The notes: generated from the letters alone by a model not told the origin. A stretch of 61,707 nucleotides of DNA from Chlorobiota bacterium (GCA_013152085.1 JAADHC010000007.1:1-61707); one strand, 5' to 3'. Shown: positions 9,305 through 18,196, counted from the stretch's first letter. Translations and numbers: made by a program.

Positions 9305-12109
9305 ATGAAAACTCATTCTGATCGTTTCGGCATCCCCGCTATTCTGTTTATTTTTCTTTTTATCTCTACTGCCTGTACTACACCTGACGGCAAAGTGATG
9401 ATCAGGGATTTGAGATGCGAATACCTTATAAATCCTATGGGGATCGATATCCCTCAACCCAGGTTTTCATGGATTATTTCAGGCAACCGACGAGGCATTT
9501 CTCAGTCTGCTTACCGGATCATAGTTACCGTCAAGCCTGGAAAGAAGGGGAAAGTCTGGGACTCGGGAAAAATATCTTCAGACAAAACCATCGGTATTGT
9601 CTATCATGGGACGCCCCTTGAAAGCGGGGAAAAATATACCTGGCAGGTACAGGTCTGGGATCAGGAGGGGAATAAAGCCTCTTCGCAACAGGGTGCCTGG
9701 TTTCAGACGGGACTGTTTAATAAATCCGATTGGAAAGCAAAGTGGATCACTGCTGCAGATACTTCCGTACCGGCACCATTAATGAGGAATGAATTTACGA
9801 TTGAAAAGGAAGTCCGGTATGCCTGGGCCTTTGTTACCGGATTAGGCCAGTACGAATTTTATCTGAACGGTGAAAAGGTCGGAGACCATGTTCTGGATCC
9901 CGGAAGGACAGATTTCAGGAAAAGAATCCTGTATGCAACCTATGATGTGACGGAACAGTTGAAGCTGGGAAAAAATGCAGCCGGGATCATACTGGGAAAC
10001 GGGACATACAGGGTGGTTGAAGTTGATGGCAGGTATGGTTGGAGCGGCCATAAGCCGCGTACCAATACGCCGCGTGCACTCATGCAATTAGATATTGCCT
10101 ATACAGACGGGAGTAAAAGCAGCATTGTAACAGACGGATCGTGGAAATCTTCCCCCGGCCCCGTTACCTTCAATCATGTATATGGCGGCGAGGATTATGA
10201 TGCCCGGCTGGAGCAACCCGGATGGTCTGCTGCCGGCTTTGATGATTCGGGGTGGGAGGGGGTTGCCTTAGCTGAGGAGCCCGGTGCGATCCTTAAATCA
10301 CAGCTTATGTCACCAATGAAGGTGATGCAGACCCTCGAACCTGTTACACAAACCCACCCGGATCCCGGTGTCTGGTTGTTTGACCTGGGTCAGAATTTTG
10401 CCGGATGGTGGCAAATCGGGGTAAAAGGACAAGCAGGCGTCACCGTCCGTGTGCGCGGTGCTGAGACGCTGAATGATTCGTTGTTTCCCAAACCCCTGGA
10501 ACCCGGCGACCACCTGAGTACGAATCATGCCTATCACGCCCGGGTATGGACGGATTATACGCTGAAAGGGGACAGTATGGAAATGTATGAACCGGGATTT
10601 TTTTATACCGGATTACGGTATGTTGAAGTAACGACGGATACCCCTGATCAGATCGAATCCCTGGATGTAGATGGACGGGTGGTCCATACGGCTCTTGAAC
10701 CTTCCGGGGAATTTGAATCATCCGATTCGCTCCTGAACGGTATCTGGCGGGCTGCCGTGTGGTCGCAGAAAGGCAACCTCCACAGTGTGCCGACGGATTG
10801 TCCCCACCGGGAAAAAGGAGCATATACCGGTGACGGTGAAATTATTGCAGAAGCAAGCATCCACAATTTCCGGATGGCTTCTTTCTATTCCAAGTGGATG
10901 AATGATATGCGTGATTCGCAGTTCGACAATGGCCGGATACCCAACACGGCACCCACACTGATAGGGGGATACGGAGGCGGCATCGCCTGGGGAAGTGCCT
11001 ACATCCTGTTACCCTGGTGGATGTATCAGTACTATACCGATACGGTTGTTCTGGCAGATCACTATGCCTCTATGAAACGCTATCTCGTTTACCTCCGGAA
11101 TCTGGCCAGGACGGATGCCAATAATGAAGAACCTTATATTATCAATGCGTTTGGCGGATACTGGGATTCTCTGGGTGAATGGTGTGCCCCGGGACAATCA
11201 GACGGTCCTGATCATCCGGTGGTCAACACCGCCTATTATTACCTGGATGCACTGACGCTTTCAAAAATTGCCGGAGTACTTGGCCATAAGGAAGATGCCG
11301 GGAAATATGCGGCGCTGGCAGATACGATAAAACATGAATTCAATAAGAAATTTTTTAATCCCGAAACAAAGCTTTATGGTACCGATTCGCTTTATCAAAC
11401 TTATCAGGTGCTGGCCCTGGCACTGAATATTGTTCCCGAAGAACATCGTGAACAGGTATTGCAGGATCTTGTTGACGATATCATGATTACTCACCACGGC
11501 CATCTGAGTACCGGGATCATCGGAACCAAATATCTGTGGCCGGTGCTGGCACATGCCGGCCGGTGTGATGTGGCCTATGCCGTTGCCACACAGACCACAT
11601 ATCCCGGTTACGGATTCTGGTTGTCGAAGGGAGCAACCACCCTGTGGGAAAAATGGGAAGGAACGCACTCCCATAACCACCAGATGTTCGGTACGGTTGA
11701 GGAATTTTTTTATAAATACCTGGCAGGTATCCGTTCTCCCACGGACGGGGAAACCACTGCGGGGTACAAACATATCCATATTCAGCCCTATATTCCTGAT
11801 CATTTATCTTTCGTCAGGGCTTCCGTCCATACGATTCGGGGAAAGGTTGAATCCTGTTGGCAGCGTACATCCGGCCACATTCGTTTACAGGTGGTAATCC
11901 CGGCAAACTGTGACGCCTCGGTAAGCATCCCGGTTTACGGTTTGAAAAATTTTACGGTTACGGAAAGCGAAAAACCGGTATGGGAAAACAACGGTTACGT
12001 TGAAGGGGTTCCCGGGATAGCCGGCGTTGACACCGGAAAAGATCACATTACTTTTTCCATAGGTTCGGGAAAGTATGATTTTGTCTTATCAGGTGAAATA
12101 CAGGAATGA
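9305..12109 (+). CDS. Alpha-L-rhamnosidase, GH78, lipoprotein
   Basis: 934 residues. A lipoprotein signal with a lipobox ends at Cys24 (LFISTAC). The order matches GH78: N-terminal Fn3-like and rhamnosidase N domains (about 30-330), a beta-sandwich, an (alpha/alpha)6 barrel (about 460-820) and a C-terminal beta domain. Residues Asp498 and Glu503 (TDCPHREK) and Asp510 (YTGDGE) align with the known GH78 acidic cluster, where the Glu is the general acid; Glu782 (TTLWEKWEG) fits the general base. It should release terminal L-rhamnose from plant, algal or bacterial glycans at the cell surface or in the periplasm. There is no adjacent SusC/SusD pair, so it is not part of a visible polysaccharide utilisation locus. 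Confidence 0.93.
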   Translation: MKTHSDRFGIPAILFIFLFISTACTTPDGKVMIRDLRCEYLINPMGIDIPQPRFSWIISGNRRGISQSAYRIIVTVKPGKKGKVWDSGKISSDKTIGIVYHGTPLESGEKYTWQVQVWDQEGNKASSQQGAWFQTGLFNKSDWKAKWITAADTSVPAPLMRNEFTIEKEVRYAWAFVTGLGQYEFYLNGEKVGDHVLDPGRTDFRKRILYATYDVTEQLKLGKNAAGIILGNGTYRVVEVDGRYGWSGHKPRTNTPRALMQLDIAYTDGSKSSIVTDGSWKSSPGPVTFNHVYGGEDYDARLEQPGWSAAGFDDSGWEGVALAEEPGAILKSQLMSPMKVMQTLEPVTQTHPDPGVWLFDLGQNFAGWWQIGVKGQAGVTVRVRGAETLNDSLFPKPLEPGDHLSTNHAYHARVWTDYTLKGDSMEMYEPGFFYTGLRYVEVTTDTPDQIESLDVDGRVVHTALEPSGEFESSDSLLNGIWRAAVWSQKGNLHSVPTDCPHREKGAYTGDGEIIAEASIHNFRMASFYSKWMNDMRDSQFDNGRIPNTAPTLIGGYGGGIAWGSAYILLPWWMYQYYTDTVVLADHYASMKRYLVYLRNLARTDANNEEPYIINAFGGYWDSLGEWCAPGQSDGPDHPVVNTAYYYLDALTLSKIAGVLGHKEDAGKYAALADTIKHEFNKKFFNPETKLYGTDSLYQTYQVLALALNIVPEEHREQVLQDLVDDIMITHHGHLSTGIIGTKYLWPVLAHAGRCDVAYAVATQTTYPGYGFWLSKGATTLWEKWEGTHSHNHQMFGTVEEFFYKYLAGIRSPTDGETTAGYKHIHIQPYIPDHLSFVRASVHTIRGKVESCWQRTSGHIRLQVVIPANCDASVSIPVYGLKNFTVTESEKPVWENNGYVEGVPGIAGVDTGKDHITFSIGSGKYDFVLSGEIQE

Positions 12110-12114
12110 TTTCG

Positions 12115-12136
12115 TTTGAGAAGGGGCCGTCTCAAA
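12115..12136 (+). terminator. Possible weak terminator or element-end hairpin after the rhamnosidase
   Basis: TTTGAGA (12115-12121) and TCTCAAA (12130-12136) form a perfect 7-base stem with loop AGGGGCCG, six bases after the stop. The following bases are A-rich rather than T-rich, so termination is uncertain. GGGGCCGTCTCAAAA also resembles the ends of some Bacteroidota insertion sequences, but no partner end or transposase is present. Confidence 0.35.
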
Positions 12137-12161
12137 ATAAAATTAAGGCAAAGTTCCGTAG

Positions 12162-12221
12162 CGCGAAGATTCGCAAGGAATTTTTCTTCGCGTACCATAG
12201 TGTTTTTCCTTCCTGGCGGTT
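12162..12221. repeat. Dispersed intergenic repeat, copy 1 (with 58582-58641)
   Basis: About 60 bases beginning CGCGAAGATTCGCAAGGAA are roughly 85% identical by eye to 58582-58641, same orientation. Each copy contains CGCGAAG...CTTCGCG as an inverted repeat and ends near CCTGGCGGT/CCTGGTGGT. Copy 1 lies in the convergent gap between the rhamnosidase and peptidase E genes. Confidence 0.75.
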
Positions 12222-12312
12222 AATCGTGTATAAGAATTATTCGTGGTTATTCTAAATCCGGGAGAGATTGGTTTTTACTCCCGACACTGAAAGTCAGTGA
12301 TTCCGAAATAAA

Positions 12313-13107
12313 CTATTTCACGGATGTATCTCCGTTTCCGACGATCTCAGCGGGTAATTCTTTTTCAACGGCCTTCCCGTTCTTTACCGTGACAAAATAG
12401 GCATGGTTTTCTTCGTTCAGGGTAACCGCTTTTGCAAATTTTCCGTATTTAAACACGATTCCTGCCCGGTTGTCTAAGGCATAGCCGGGAAGGTAAATAC
12501 CCTTTTCAATCATTTTACGATACATCGGCCTGCGGGGACCTTCGGAGGAGTAATGCGGGCTGTGGCTGTATTTCAGTAAGCCCAGCCCTTTGACTGTAGT
12601 CAGTTTACCCGGCCTGGAATCGGTGGAACCTTCCACAAACCAACACAATGAGCCGGCACTGCCGCCGGCAAGAACAATTCCCTGCTTGTAAGCTTCCGTA
12701 AGCACGGTGTCAATGCCCTGGGCTTTCCAGATCGCCATCATGTTCAGTGTATTCCCGCCACCCACAACAATGGCATCCATCCCCAGCAGGAAATCCGCAA
12801 AGGGTTGCTTATCGGTATAAGAAGATACCCATATTTTCAGGACATAGGGTTTTACATCAAGGTCGCGGCATTTCTCATACCAGCGAATAATACCGTAGGG
12901 ATTGTCTGCACTGGCTGTCGGTACATAACAGATCTTCGGGCGCTCCTTTCCGGTAAGTGAAGCGATATATTTTATAAAGGTAGTGTCCATACTTCCTCCC
13001 GTGGCAAAAATGGTTGGTTCCTTTGGCTGACTGAACAAATTCAATGATAAGAAGAACAGGGTAAGGAGAGAAAAAAGAAAACGGTCCGGTTTCATTTTGC
13101 TGATCAT
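12313..13107 (-). CDS. Exported peptidase E-like serine peptidase (family S51)
   Basis: 264 residues. A hydrophobic N-terminal signal (about 9-27) precedes a class I glutamine-amidotransferase-like fold. The S51 nucleophile motif GGSAGS places Ser150 at the elbow, and the typical downstream His is His185 (HSPHYSSEGPRRPMY). Family S51 contains the aspartyl dipeptidase PepE, which removes N-terminal Asp, and cyanophycinases. PepE is normally cytosolic, so the signal peptide is unusual, although secreted cyanophycinases exist. The SPHY...RRP pattern is closer to the peptidase E group. A Met at residue 5 is an alternative start. A candidate promoter lies 31 bases upstream. Confidence 0.82.
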   Translation of the reverse strand: MISKMKPDRFLFSLLTLFFLSLNLFSQPKEPTIFATGGSMDTTFIKYIASLTGKERPKICYVPTASADNPYGIIRWYEKCRDLDVKPYVLKIWVSSYTDKQPFADFLLGMDAIVVGGGNTLNMMAIWKAQGIDTVLTEAYKQGIVLAGGSAGSLCWFVEGSTDSRPGKLTTVKGLGLLKYSHSPHYSSEGPRRPMYRKMIEKGIYLPGYALDNRAGIVFKYGKFAKAVTLNEENHAYFVTVKNGKAVEKELPAEIVGNGDTSVK

Positions 13108-13137
13108 GGCTATTTGTATTTTAACATTTTACCTGTC

Positions 13138-13168
13138 CAAAACTATGTGAAAAATTTTAAAACGGAAA
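13138..13168 (-). promoter_or_regulatory. Bacteroidota-type promoter for the peptidase E gene
   Basis: On the minus strand, TAGTTTTG (plus-strand 13138-13145) matches the -7 consensus TAnnTTTG. TTTC (plus-strand GAAA, 13165-13168) lies at the -33 position with a 19-base spacer, one mismatch from TTTG. The start codon is 31 bases downstream. Confidence 0.5.
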
Positions 13169-13243
13169 ATTGTGACAGAAGAAGGGTATCGTCCTGCTGT
13201 TTTGGGATCAGGTTTCTATAATATTGATAAGGGGGATAAAAAG

Positions 13244-14392
13244 TCAGCCGGCTATTTTGGTTTCAAATCGCTTTCCCATAAGGTTTAGTTTGAACCTGCG
13301 AATCGTATCAGGAGAGATGGTTTTTCCGTCAGGGCTGCGGAAATACAAAGCATCAAACTGACAGGCCACAATACAGGCACCACACTGCACACATTGATTT
13401 GCCCGTGGTATCGTAACAATATGCCTGCTTGTATCCATGGAATAACAATTTCGCGGACAGACCTGCACACAGACCGTGCACCCTGTACACTTTTCCTCAT
13501 CAAGGATGACCTTTAGCAGCCGGTCTTCATGCAACCCGCTTTTATATACGGGTGTGCTACCCATCAGGTCTATGCTTACAAGCAGGATGATCACCAGAGA
13601 AGCAAATCCCCAGCGCACTATAGAACCCCAGGAGAAATTGCCCGATATACTACTGTAAACGGTAATAAATATCAGGAATATGATCCACAATAAAAAGGGA
13701 ACCCGGCTGAAATCGAAAATAACGGTATACTTACTGAATTTTTCAGTTTTGCGGCTACCCAAGATTTTTTCGTATAAAGGGAAAGAGATAAAGATCAATA
13801 AAGGCAACAGGAAGGTTAATGTGACCAGGGGTATCAGCATCTTCGGCCAGAAGAAAAAAGTCAGAATTGCTACGATCACGGTAAAAGGGAACGTCCACAT
13901 AAGTGCCATCTCAATTCGCTGGCTTACCGGAAACCGAACTTCTCTCATTCCGGAAGTTTTTTTATGGTTTCGTTCCAGGTATTCAGGGATATACTTCGCA
14001 TACACGGGTCCCCACAGTATTTTCCATCCTGTATTTTTCCGGATAACTGTGGCTTCGATACCTGCAGCGGAAAGTTGTGGTACAATGATATCCCTGTGGT
14101 CCACGAGTTTTTCAATACCACTGGTTTTTAATACCGAAATGACACTATGATTGGTAAGATGTCCGCCGGTAGATGCACACCATACATTGATTCCCTTGCT
14201 GTTGGCGACGAGGAGCCAGCAATCCAGTCCTTTTAATGCCCTTTTCACCCTTTCCACGGTCAGAATGAAATTACAGGTCAGGAAAACCGGGGCATCCCTG
14301 CCGGGATTTCCGATCGTTATCAAACCTGTTTTGCAGGGCATGGGAAAGCCCCTCAACAGGGTTCCGAAAATATTTATTAAGAGATATTTCAT
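13244..14392 (-). CDS. HgcAB-like fusion: corrinoid protein, membrane helices and 2x[4Fe-4S] ferredoxin
   Basis: 382 residues. Residues about 18-155 match the corrinoid-binding domain of HgcA, which is related to the acetyl-CoA synthase corrinoid protein. The cap-helix motif is NVWCASTGGH (69-78) with the cobalt-ligating Cys at 72, where methylating HgcA has N(V/I)WCA(A/G)GK. Four hydrophobic segments (about 162-182, 185-208, 223-249, 257-276) form the membrane domain. A C-terminal HgcB-like ferredoxin carries CTGCTVCVQVCP (Cys302/305/308/312) and CVQCGACIVAC (Cys334/337/340/344). HgcA and HgcB are normally separate proteins that together methylate Hg(II); here they are fused. By analogy, the ferredoxin would keep cobalt reduced so it can accept and donate a methyl group at the membrane. 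The substrate is unknown and the changed motif argues against assuming mercury. A SAM methyltransferase gene lies 4 bases upstream in the same direction. Confidence 0.87.
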   Translation of the reverse strand: MKYLLINIFGTLLRGFPMPCKTGLITIGNPGRDAPVFLTCNFILTVERVKRALKGLDCWLLVANSKGINVWCASTGGHLTNHSVISVLKTSGIEKLVDHRDIIVPQLSAAGIEATVIRKNTGWKILWGPVYAKYIPEYLERNHKKTSGMREVRFPVSQRIEMALMWTFPFTVIVAILTFFFWPKMLIPLVTLTFLLPLLIFISFPLYEKILGSRKTEKFSKYTVIFDFSRVPFLLWIIFLIFITVYSSISGNFSWGSIVRWGFASLVIILLVSIDLMGSTPVYKSGLHEDRLLKVILDEEKCTGCTVCVQVCPRNCYSMDTSRHIVTIPRANQCVQCGACIVACQFDALYFRSPDGKTISPDTIRRFKLNLMGKRFETKIAG

Positions 14393-14396
14393 TACC

Positions 14397-15068
14397 TTAA
14401 TTTTGAAAATCCGATTCCTTTTTTGCGATAAGTTCGATAAAATTTCCCAGCGTATTTTGATGAACGGTTTCGATCGTAAATCCGGCCCTCTCCACTTTTT
14501 CGGGTAGTTGCCTTACTGCAGAAGTGGTGGTTTGTGTAAGGATGTAAGTGATGATTACCAGCGGCAGCCGCAGGAGCCACAACAGGGATCTGAGAAAGAT
14601 GTTTTCCGGCCGGGTTTCATCCGCGATCAGTAACAAGCCACCGGGTTTCAGGATCTTGGGAAGTATTTCATTCAGGGCATAGTGAATTTCATCTTTACTC
14701 AACTCGGAAAAGCAGAGTCCGCTCATTACAACGTCGAAGGCTTCCGGTGGCTCATCGTTTAATTCTGCCACACCCTTTTCAGAAAATTCAATATTCTTTT
14801 CAAGTCCGGCTTTTTGTGCCCGCTGCCGCGCGATCTCGAGCATACCGGGATTTATATCTATGGCCTTTACGATTGCCTTGTTATTTGCGGCACGTAATGT
14901 CAGGGCTCCGGTGCCGCACCCGATATCCAAAACCCGTTGTCCCTGCCGGATATAGGATGCCAGATGGTCATAGATTTTATCCAGTTTGCCAAGTGAAAGT
15001 ATCCTGATCCCCCGGTCATATCTCGAAGGTGAGGATTCCAGGATTTTCATAAGGACATAAGAGCACAT
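14397..15068 (-). CDS. cpaM: Corrinoid-protein-associated SAM methyltransferase (CpaM-like)
   Basis: 223 residues, class I SAM-dependent methyltransferase. The SAM-binding glycine loop is VLDIGCGTG (about 46-54), the acidic end of strand 2 is AIDINP, and motif post-I/IV is DVVMSGLCFSEL. A hydrophobic stretch near 160-177 may touch the membrane. The gene ends 4 bases before the HgcAB-like fusion, so the two are almost certainly co-transcribed and translationally coupled. From memory, an HgcAB-like fusion next to a methyltransferase of this type, starting close to SYVxMKILESxPSRYDxGI, is a recurrent pair labelled CpaM; I could not check this. The likely role is supplying or moving the methyl group carried on the corrinoid, but the reaction is inferred. 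A second Met (start at 15050) is possible. Confidence 0.78.
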   Translation of the reverse strand: MCSYVLMKILESSPSRYDRGIRILSLGKLDKIYDHLASYIRQGQRVLDIGCGTGALTLRAANNKAIVKAIDINPGMLEIARQRAQKAGLEKNIEFSEKGVAELNDEPPEAFDVVMSGLCFSELSKDEIHYALNEILPKILKPGGLLLIADETRPENIFLRSLLWLLRLPLVIITYILTQTTTSAVRQLPEKVERAGFTIETVHQNTLGNFIELIAKKESDFQN

Positions 15069-15170
15069 CTTTACATTCCTTTAACACGTCAATTTACAAA
15101 GAATTTTTATGATTGTTGACTTTTGGCTTCGCTAAGGATTGCATCCCTGAAATTATTTCAGTAAACGGGT

Positions 15171-16457
15171 TTATTTTCTGACTATTTTAACCCATGATGA
15201 TTTGCCATCCCCGCCGATGATTTCCAGAAAATAGATACCCGGAGTTCCGGTGAGAATTATTTCAGGATGTTCTTCCTGAATAAATTGTTTTTGCATGACA
15301 AGTTCTCCTGTCGGGGAAAATAGTTTCAGGGTAATTGTTTCATACGATTGCTGCATGTCAACCGTTACTTTCCCGGTAGTAGGATTCGGATAAACCCTGA
15401 TCTCGTTTTTGGAGAAATGATGTCCGGTATGTAAGGGCTGACAGGTAAAAGTGTTGGTAACCGCCTGTGCCATCTTTTCCCATTTGGTGCTGTCTGCCCG
15501 GAGGCGGGTTTTTTCCTGTTCGATATGAATAAAGGTGCCGGATGAGTTGACGGCATCGGTTGTGCAGGGATTACTGCTTTCGTTCAGGAATCTGCCCTGC
15601 ACATTGGTAAATGCCAGCAGCCGGTTCCAGTCAAGGTCAATGTGTCCGATTTTGAAATCGAGCACCGGATCAACAGCGGCGAGTTCATTCTTCAGGATGG
15701 CAATATAGTCAGGCGAAGGGGTATCGCGTGTGCCGTTGCTCATGATCACATACGGATCGGTCGTGTGTTTGGTGAACCCATGGAGTTGTATGAAAACGAG
15801 GGTGCTGTCGTATGCTTTCAGTGCTTCGGAAGTAGCCTGGAAGATACTGTTGGTGTTGTGTGCCGGGTCGGAAATCCGGTAGGATTCGGATGAGCCGGTG
15901 CACACAGTTGTTGTACCGGAGCACGGGGAATAGGAACCGGAGTTACAACGGTGTGTTCCCGAGACAAAGTAAAAAAAGGCATCGCTTTGCTGAAAGACAT
16001 AAATTCCCTCTTTGCCTGTGTTGTAATCATAGCTGGGGTGGGGGCACTGAACGACTACTTTCCGGCAGGCTTCGGGGTTGAAGATATAGGTACCCCAGAA
16101 ATTATTTCCCGTTAATTTTTTTTCCAGAATGTAATATTTGCTTTGGCCATCCGTAAATTCGATCAGTTCATAATCCAGCGCATCAGCCTGTGTTGCAGCA
16201 GTTGCAAAATTTCCTTCCAGAAGTGTACCGGTAAGGATCTCCCACTGGTCGTATAAAGAAGTTAAGGGTGGAGCATAATCTTCACTTCCTGCTACGGGAA
16301 GATTATCAATAATCAAATAGACATAACCGGTTAAGCTTCCGTTCTTTTGAACCTGGGCAGGAGACAGATTGACTATGAGAATTGCGAAAATAAAAAGCAA
16401 TCCGTATTTCTTATACCTGGTTGTGAAAATTCGATAGGTAAACGGTAGATTATTCAT
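15171..16457 (-). CDS. Secreted T9SS cargo with conserved His motifs, possible hydrolase
   Basis: 428 residues. An N-terminal signal peptide (about 15-35) and a C-terminal T9SS type A sorting domain (about 345-428, IRVYPNPTTGKVTVDM, ending WVKIVRK) frame a central domain of about 300 residues. That domain has clustered His/Asp/Glu motifs that look like a metal site: QCPHPSYDYNTG, SGTHRC, IQLHGF and FIHIEQEKTRLR. The pattern is reminiscent of N-formylglutamate amidohydrolase or zinc peptidase families, but I cannot assign it. Several Cys residues (CNSGSYSPCSGTTTVC) may form disulfides, fitting an extracellular protein. It lies between the methyltransferase and the histidine kinase with gaps of 102 and 44 bases. 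Confidence 0.72.
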   Translation of the reverse strand: MNNLPFTYRIFTTRYKKYGLLFIFAILIVNLSPAQVQKNGSLTGYVYLIIDNLPVAGSEDYAPPLTSLYDQWEILTGTLLEGNFATAATQADALDYELIEFTDGQSKYYILEKKLTGNNFWGTYIFNPEACRKVVVQCPHPSYDYNTGKEGIYVFQQSDAFFYFVSGTHRCNSGSYSPCSGTTTVCTGSSESYRISDPAHNTNSIFQATSEALKAYDSTLVFIQLHGFTKHTTDPYVIMSNGTRDTPSPDYIAILKNELAAVDPVLDFKIGHIDLDWNRLLAFTNVQGRFLNESSNPCTTDAVNSSGTFIHIEQEKTRLRADSTKWEKMAQAVTNTFTCQPLHTGHHFSKNEIRVYPNPTTGKVTVDMQQSYETITLKLFSPTGELVMQKQFIQEEHPEIILTGTPGIYFLEIIGGDGKSSWVKIVRK

Positions 16458-16501
16458 GTTTGTCTTTTCAAAACCAATATCAAAAGATGCAACTTTGATG
16501 G

Positions 16502-18196
16502 TTAGAATGATAAATACTTTGTTATCATATCCAGAAGTTTTCGTGTATTTATAGGTTTGGTGATATACTCATCACAACCGGCCTTAAGGGCTTTTTCACG
16601 GTCACCCGGCATGGCAAAGGCGGTTTGGGCAATTACCGGTATTTCCGGATGCATCTTTTTAATGATTTGTGTCGCGCTATATCCATTCATATGAGGAAGT
16701 TTGAGGTCCATCAGGATCAGATCGATTTGCGGATGGCTTTTTACAAAGTCCACAGCAGCCTGACCGTCTTTTACAAGATGTATCTTATAATGTAAAGGCT
16801 GAAGAAGCTTGCTGATCAGGATGATGCTTGCCGGATCATCTTCAACAACCAGAATAAGTTTGCCGGGTTTTGCCTCTTCCGTTGTGCTCTCTCCAGAACG
16901 TTCCGTTAAGACATCCGTTGATCTTTCCTCAGCCGGGAGAGGAAGTGCAAAAAAGAAAGTTGTTCCTTCACCCCATTTACTGTGAAACCAAATCCGACCG
17001 TTTAGCATACGGATGATTTTTTCCACAATAGACAACCCGATTCCCGAGCCTTCGGTGTTTAATCCTTTATAGTTGAATTTGATAAAGCGCCGGAAGATAT
17101 TTTTCTGGTCTTCTTCGGGAATGCCGGTACCTGTATCCGAAACCGAAAAGATGACTTCTTTTCTGCGGCGGGTACAGGAGACTTTAACGGATCCTTCGGA
17201 TGTAAATTTTAACGCATTATCCACCAGGTTGATCAGTATCTGACGTACACGATTGGGATCTGACAGGATCCTTACATCTTTTTTCGAAATACTGAAATCA
17301 AGCTGAACGGATGTTTTTCCTTTATCAAACAGAATCTTTCCGTAAATACGTTTAAGATCATTAAAAATTTCTTTTACACTGAATTCCTTATATTCTATAT
17401 TGAAATATCCTGCTTCGATCCGCGACAGATCCACGACTTCATTAATCATTTTTAGTAAACTTTCACTACTGCGTTGAATGATTTTCAGATAATGTTGCCG
17501 TTGGTTGGGATCGGTTTCATTTTCAAGCATTTTACTAAAACCGTAAATGGCGTTCATCGGTGTCCGGATTTCATGAGACATGTTTGCAAGGAAAGCCGTT
17601 TTCAGTTTGTCTGCACGTTTTGCCTTTTCCTTTTGCCTCTTGAAATCTTTTTTCATCATGTAGAGGATAAAGATCATCAATACAGCGTATATCGTAAAAC
17701 TGAGGTAAATATCAATAGTCCTGATCTTAAAATTCGGATACGGAAATGTCAGATCCGGTTTGGTATATTCGATCAGAAACAAAGCGGCAATATTCAGAAA
17801 GTAGATCGTAAGCATAATTGCCAGGATTTTCCTGTCCCAAAACCAGATCACCAATGCACCGAAGACAAAAATGAAAAAGAGTACCGGGCCGAATGATAAG
17901 AATTTATAATACCAGCCAAGATCCAGGCCTATGAGGCACAGCAGTGTTACAATAAGTTTCGGATAAAAAAGATATTTGCCGAATCTGACCAGGAAATAGA
18001 GACCCAGGAGGATCAGCGCACTTCCGAATGCCAGGAAGGCCGATGGCAGGGATAATCCCATGATCAGGTGAACGATACCGAGAATTATTAAAAAAACGGA
18101 AACAACAAAACAGATCATGGTAATAAAATACCGTTCCGAATCCACTTTTTCAGGATCACCGAGGATGGCATTGCCGAGGGAACTGATTTGTTTCAT
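16502..18196 (-). CDS. Hybrid sensor histidine kinase with receiver domain
   Basis: 564 residues. About six membrane segments (25-180) have no obvious periplasmic sensor domain. HisKA follows with the H-box at His208 (ANMSHEIRTPMNAI). The HATPase domain has an N-box near Asn327 (LVDNALKF), G1 (SDTGTGIP, 353-360) and G2 (GSGIGLS, 383-389). A C-terminal receiver (about 446-564) has Asp497 as phospho-acceptor (LILMDLKLP), Thr525 and Lys547 (ITKP), all intact. There is no output domain, so the phosphoryl group must go to another protein through a phosphorelay. No phosphotransfer or regulator gene is adjacent. A very good promoter lies just upstream. Confidence 0.93.
   Translation of the reverse strand: MKQISSLGNAILGDPEKVDSERYFITMICFVVSVFLIILGIVHLIMGLSLPSAFLAFGSALILLGLYFLVRFGKYLFYPKLIVTLLCLIGLDLGWYYKFLSFGPVLFFIFVFGALVIWFWDRKILAIMLTIYFLNIAALFLIEYTKPDLTFPYPNFKIRTIDIYLSFTIYAVLMIFILYMMKKDFKRQKEKAKRADKLKTAFLANMSHEIRTPMNAIYGFSKMLENETDPNQRQHYLKIIQRSSESLLKMINEVVDLSRIEAGYFNIEYKEFSVKEIFNDLKRIYGKILFDKGKTSVQLDFSISKKDVRILSDPNRVRQILINLVDNALKFTSEGSVKVSCTRRRKEVIFSVSDTGTGIPEEDQKNIFRRFIKFNYKGLNTEGSGIGLSIVEKIIRMLNGRIWFHSKWGEGTTFFFALPLPAEERSTDVLTERSGESTTEEAKPGKLILVVEDDPASIILISKLLQPLHYKIHLVKDGQAAVDFVKSHPQIDLILMDLKLPHMNGYSATQIIKKMHPEIPVIAQTAFAMPGDREKALKAGCDEYITKPINTRKLLDMITKYLSF

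Noticed and set aside
12115-12136. Insertion-sequence end (GGGGCCGTCTCAAAA)
   Set aside because: Similar to some element ends I recall, but there is no second end, target duplication or transposase nearby.
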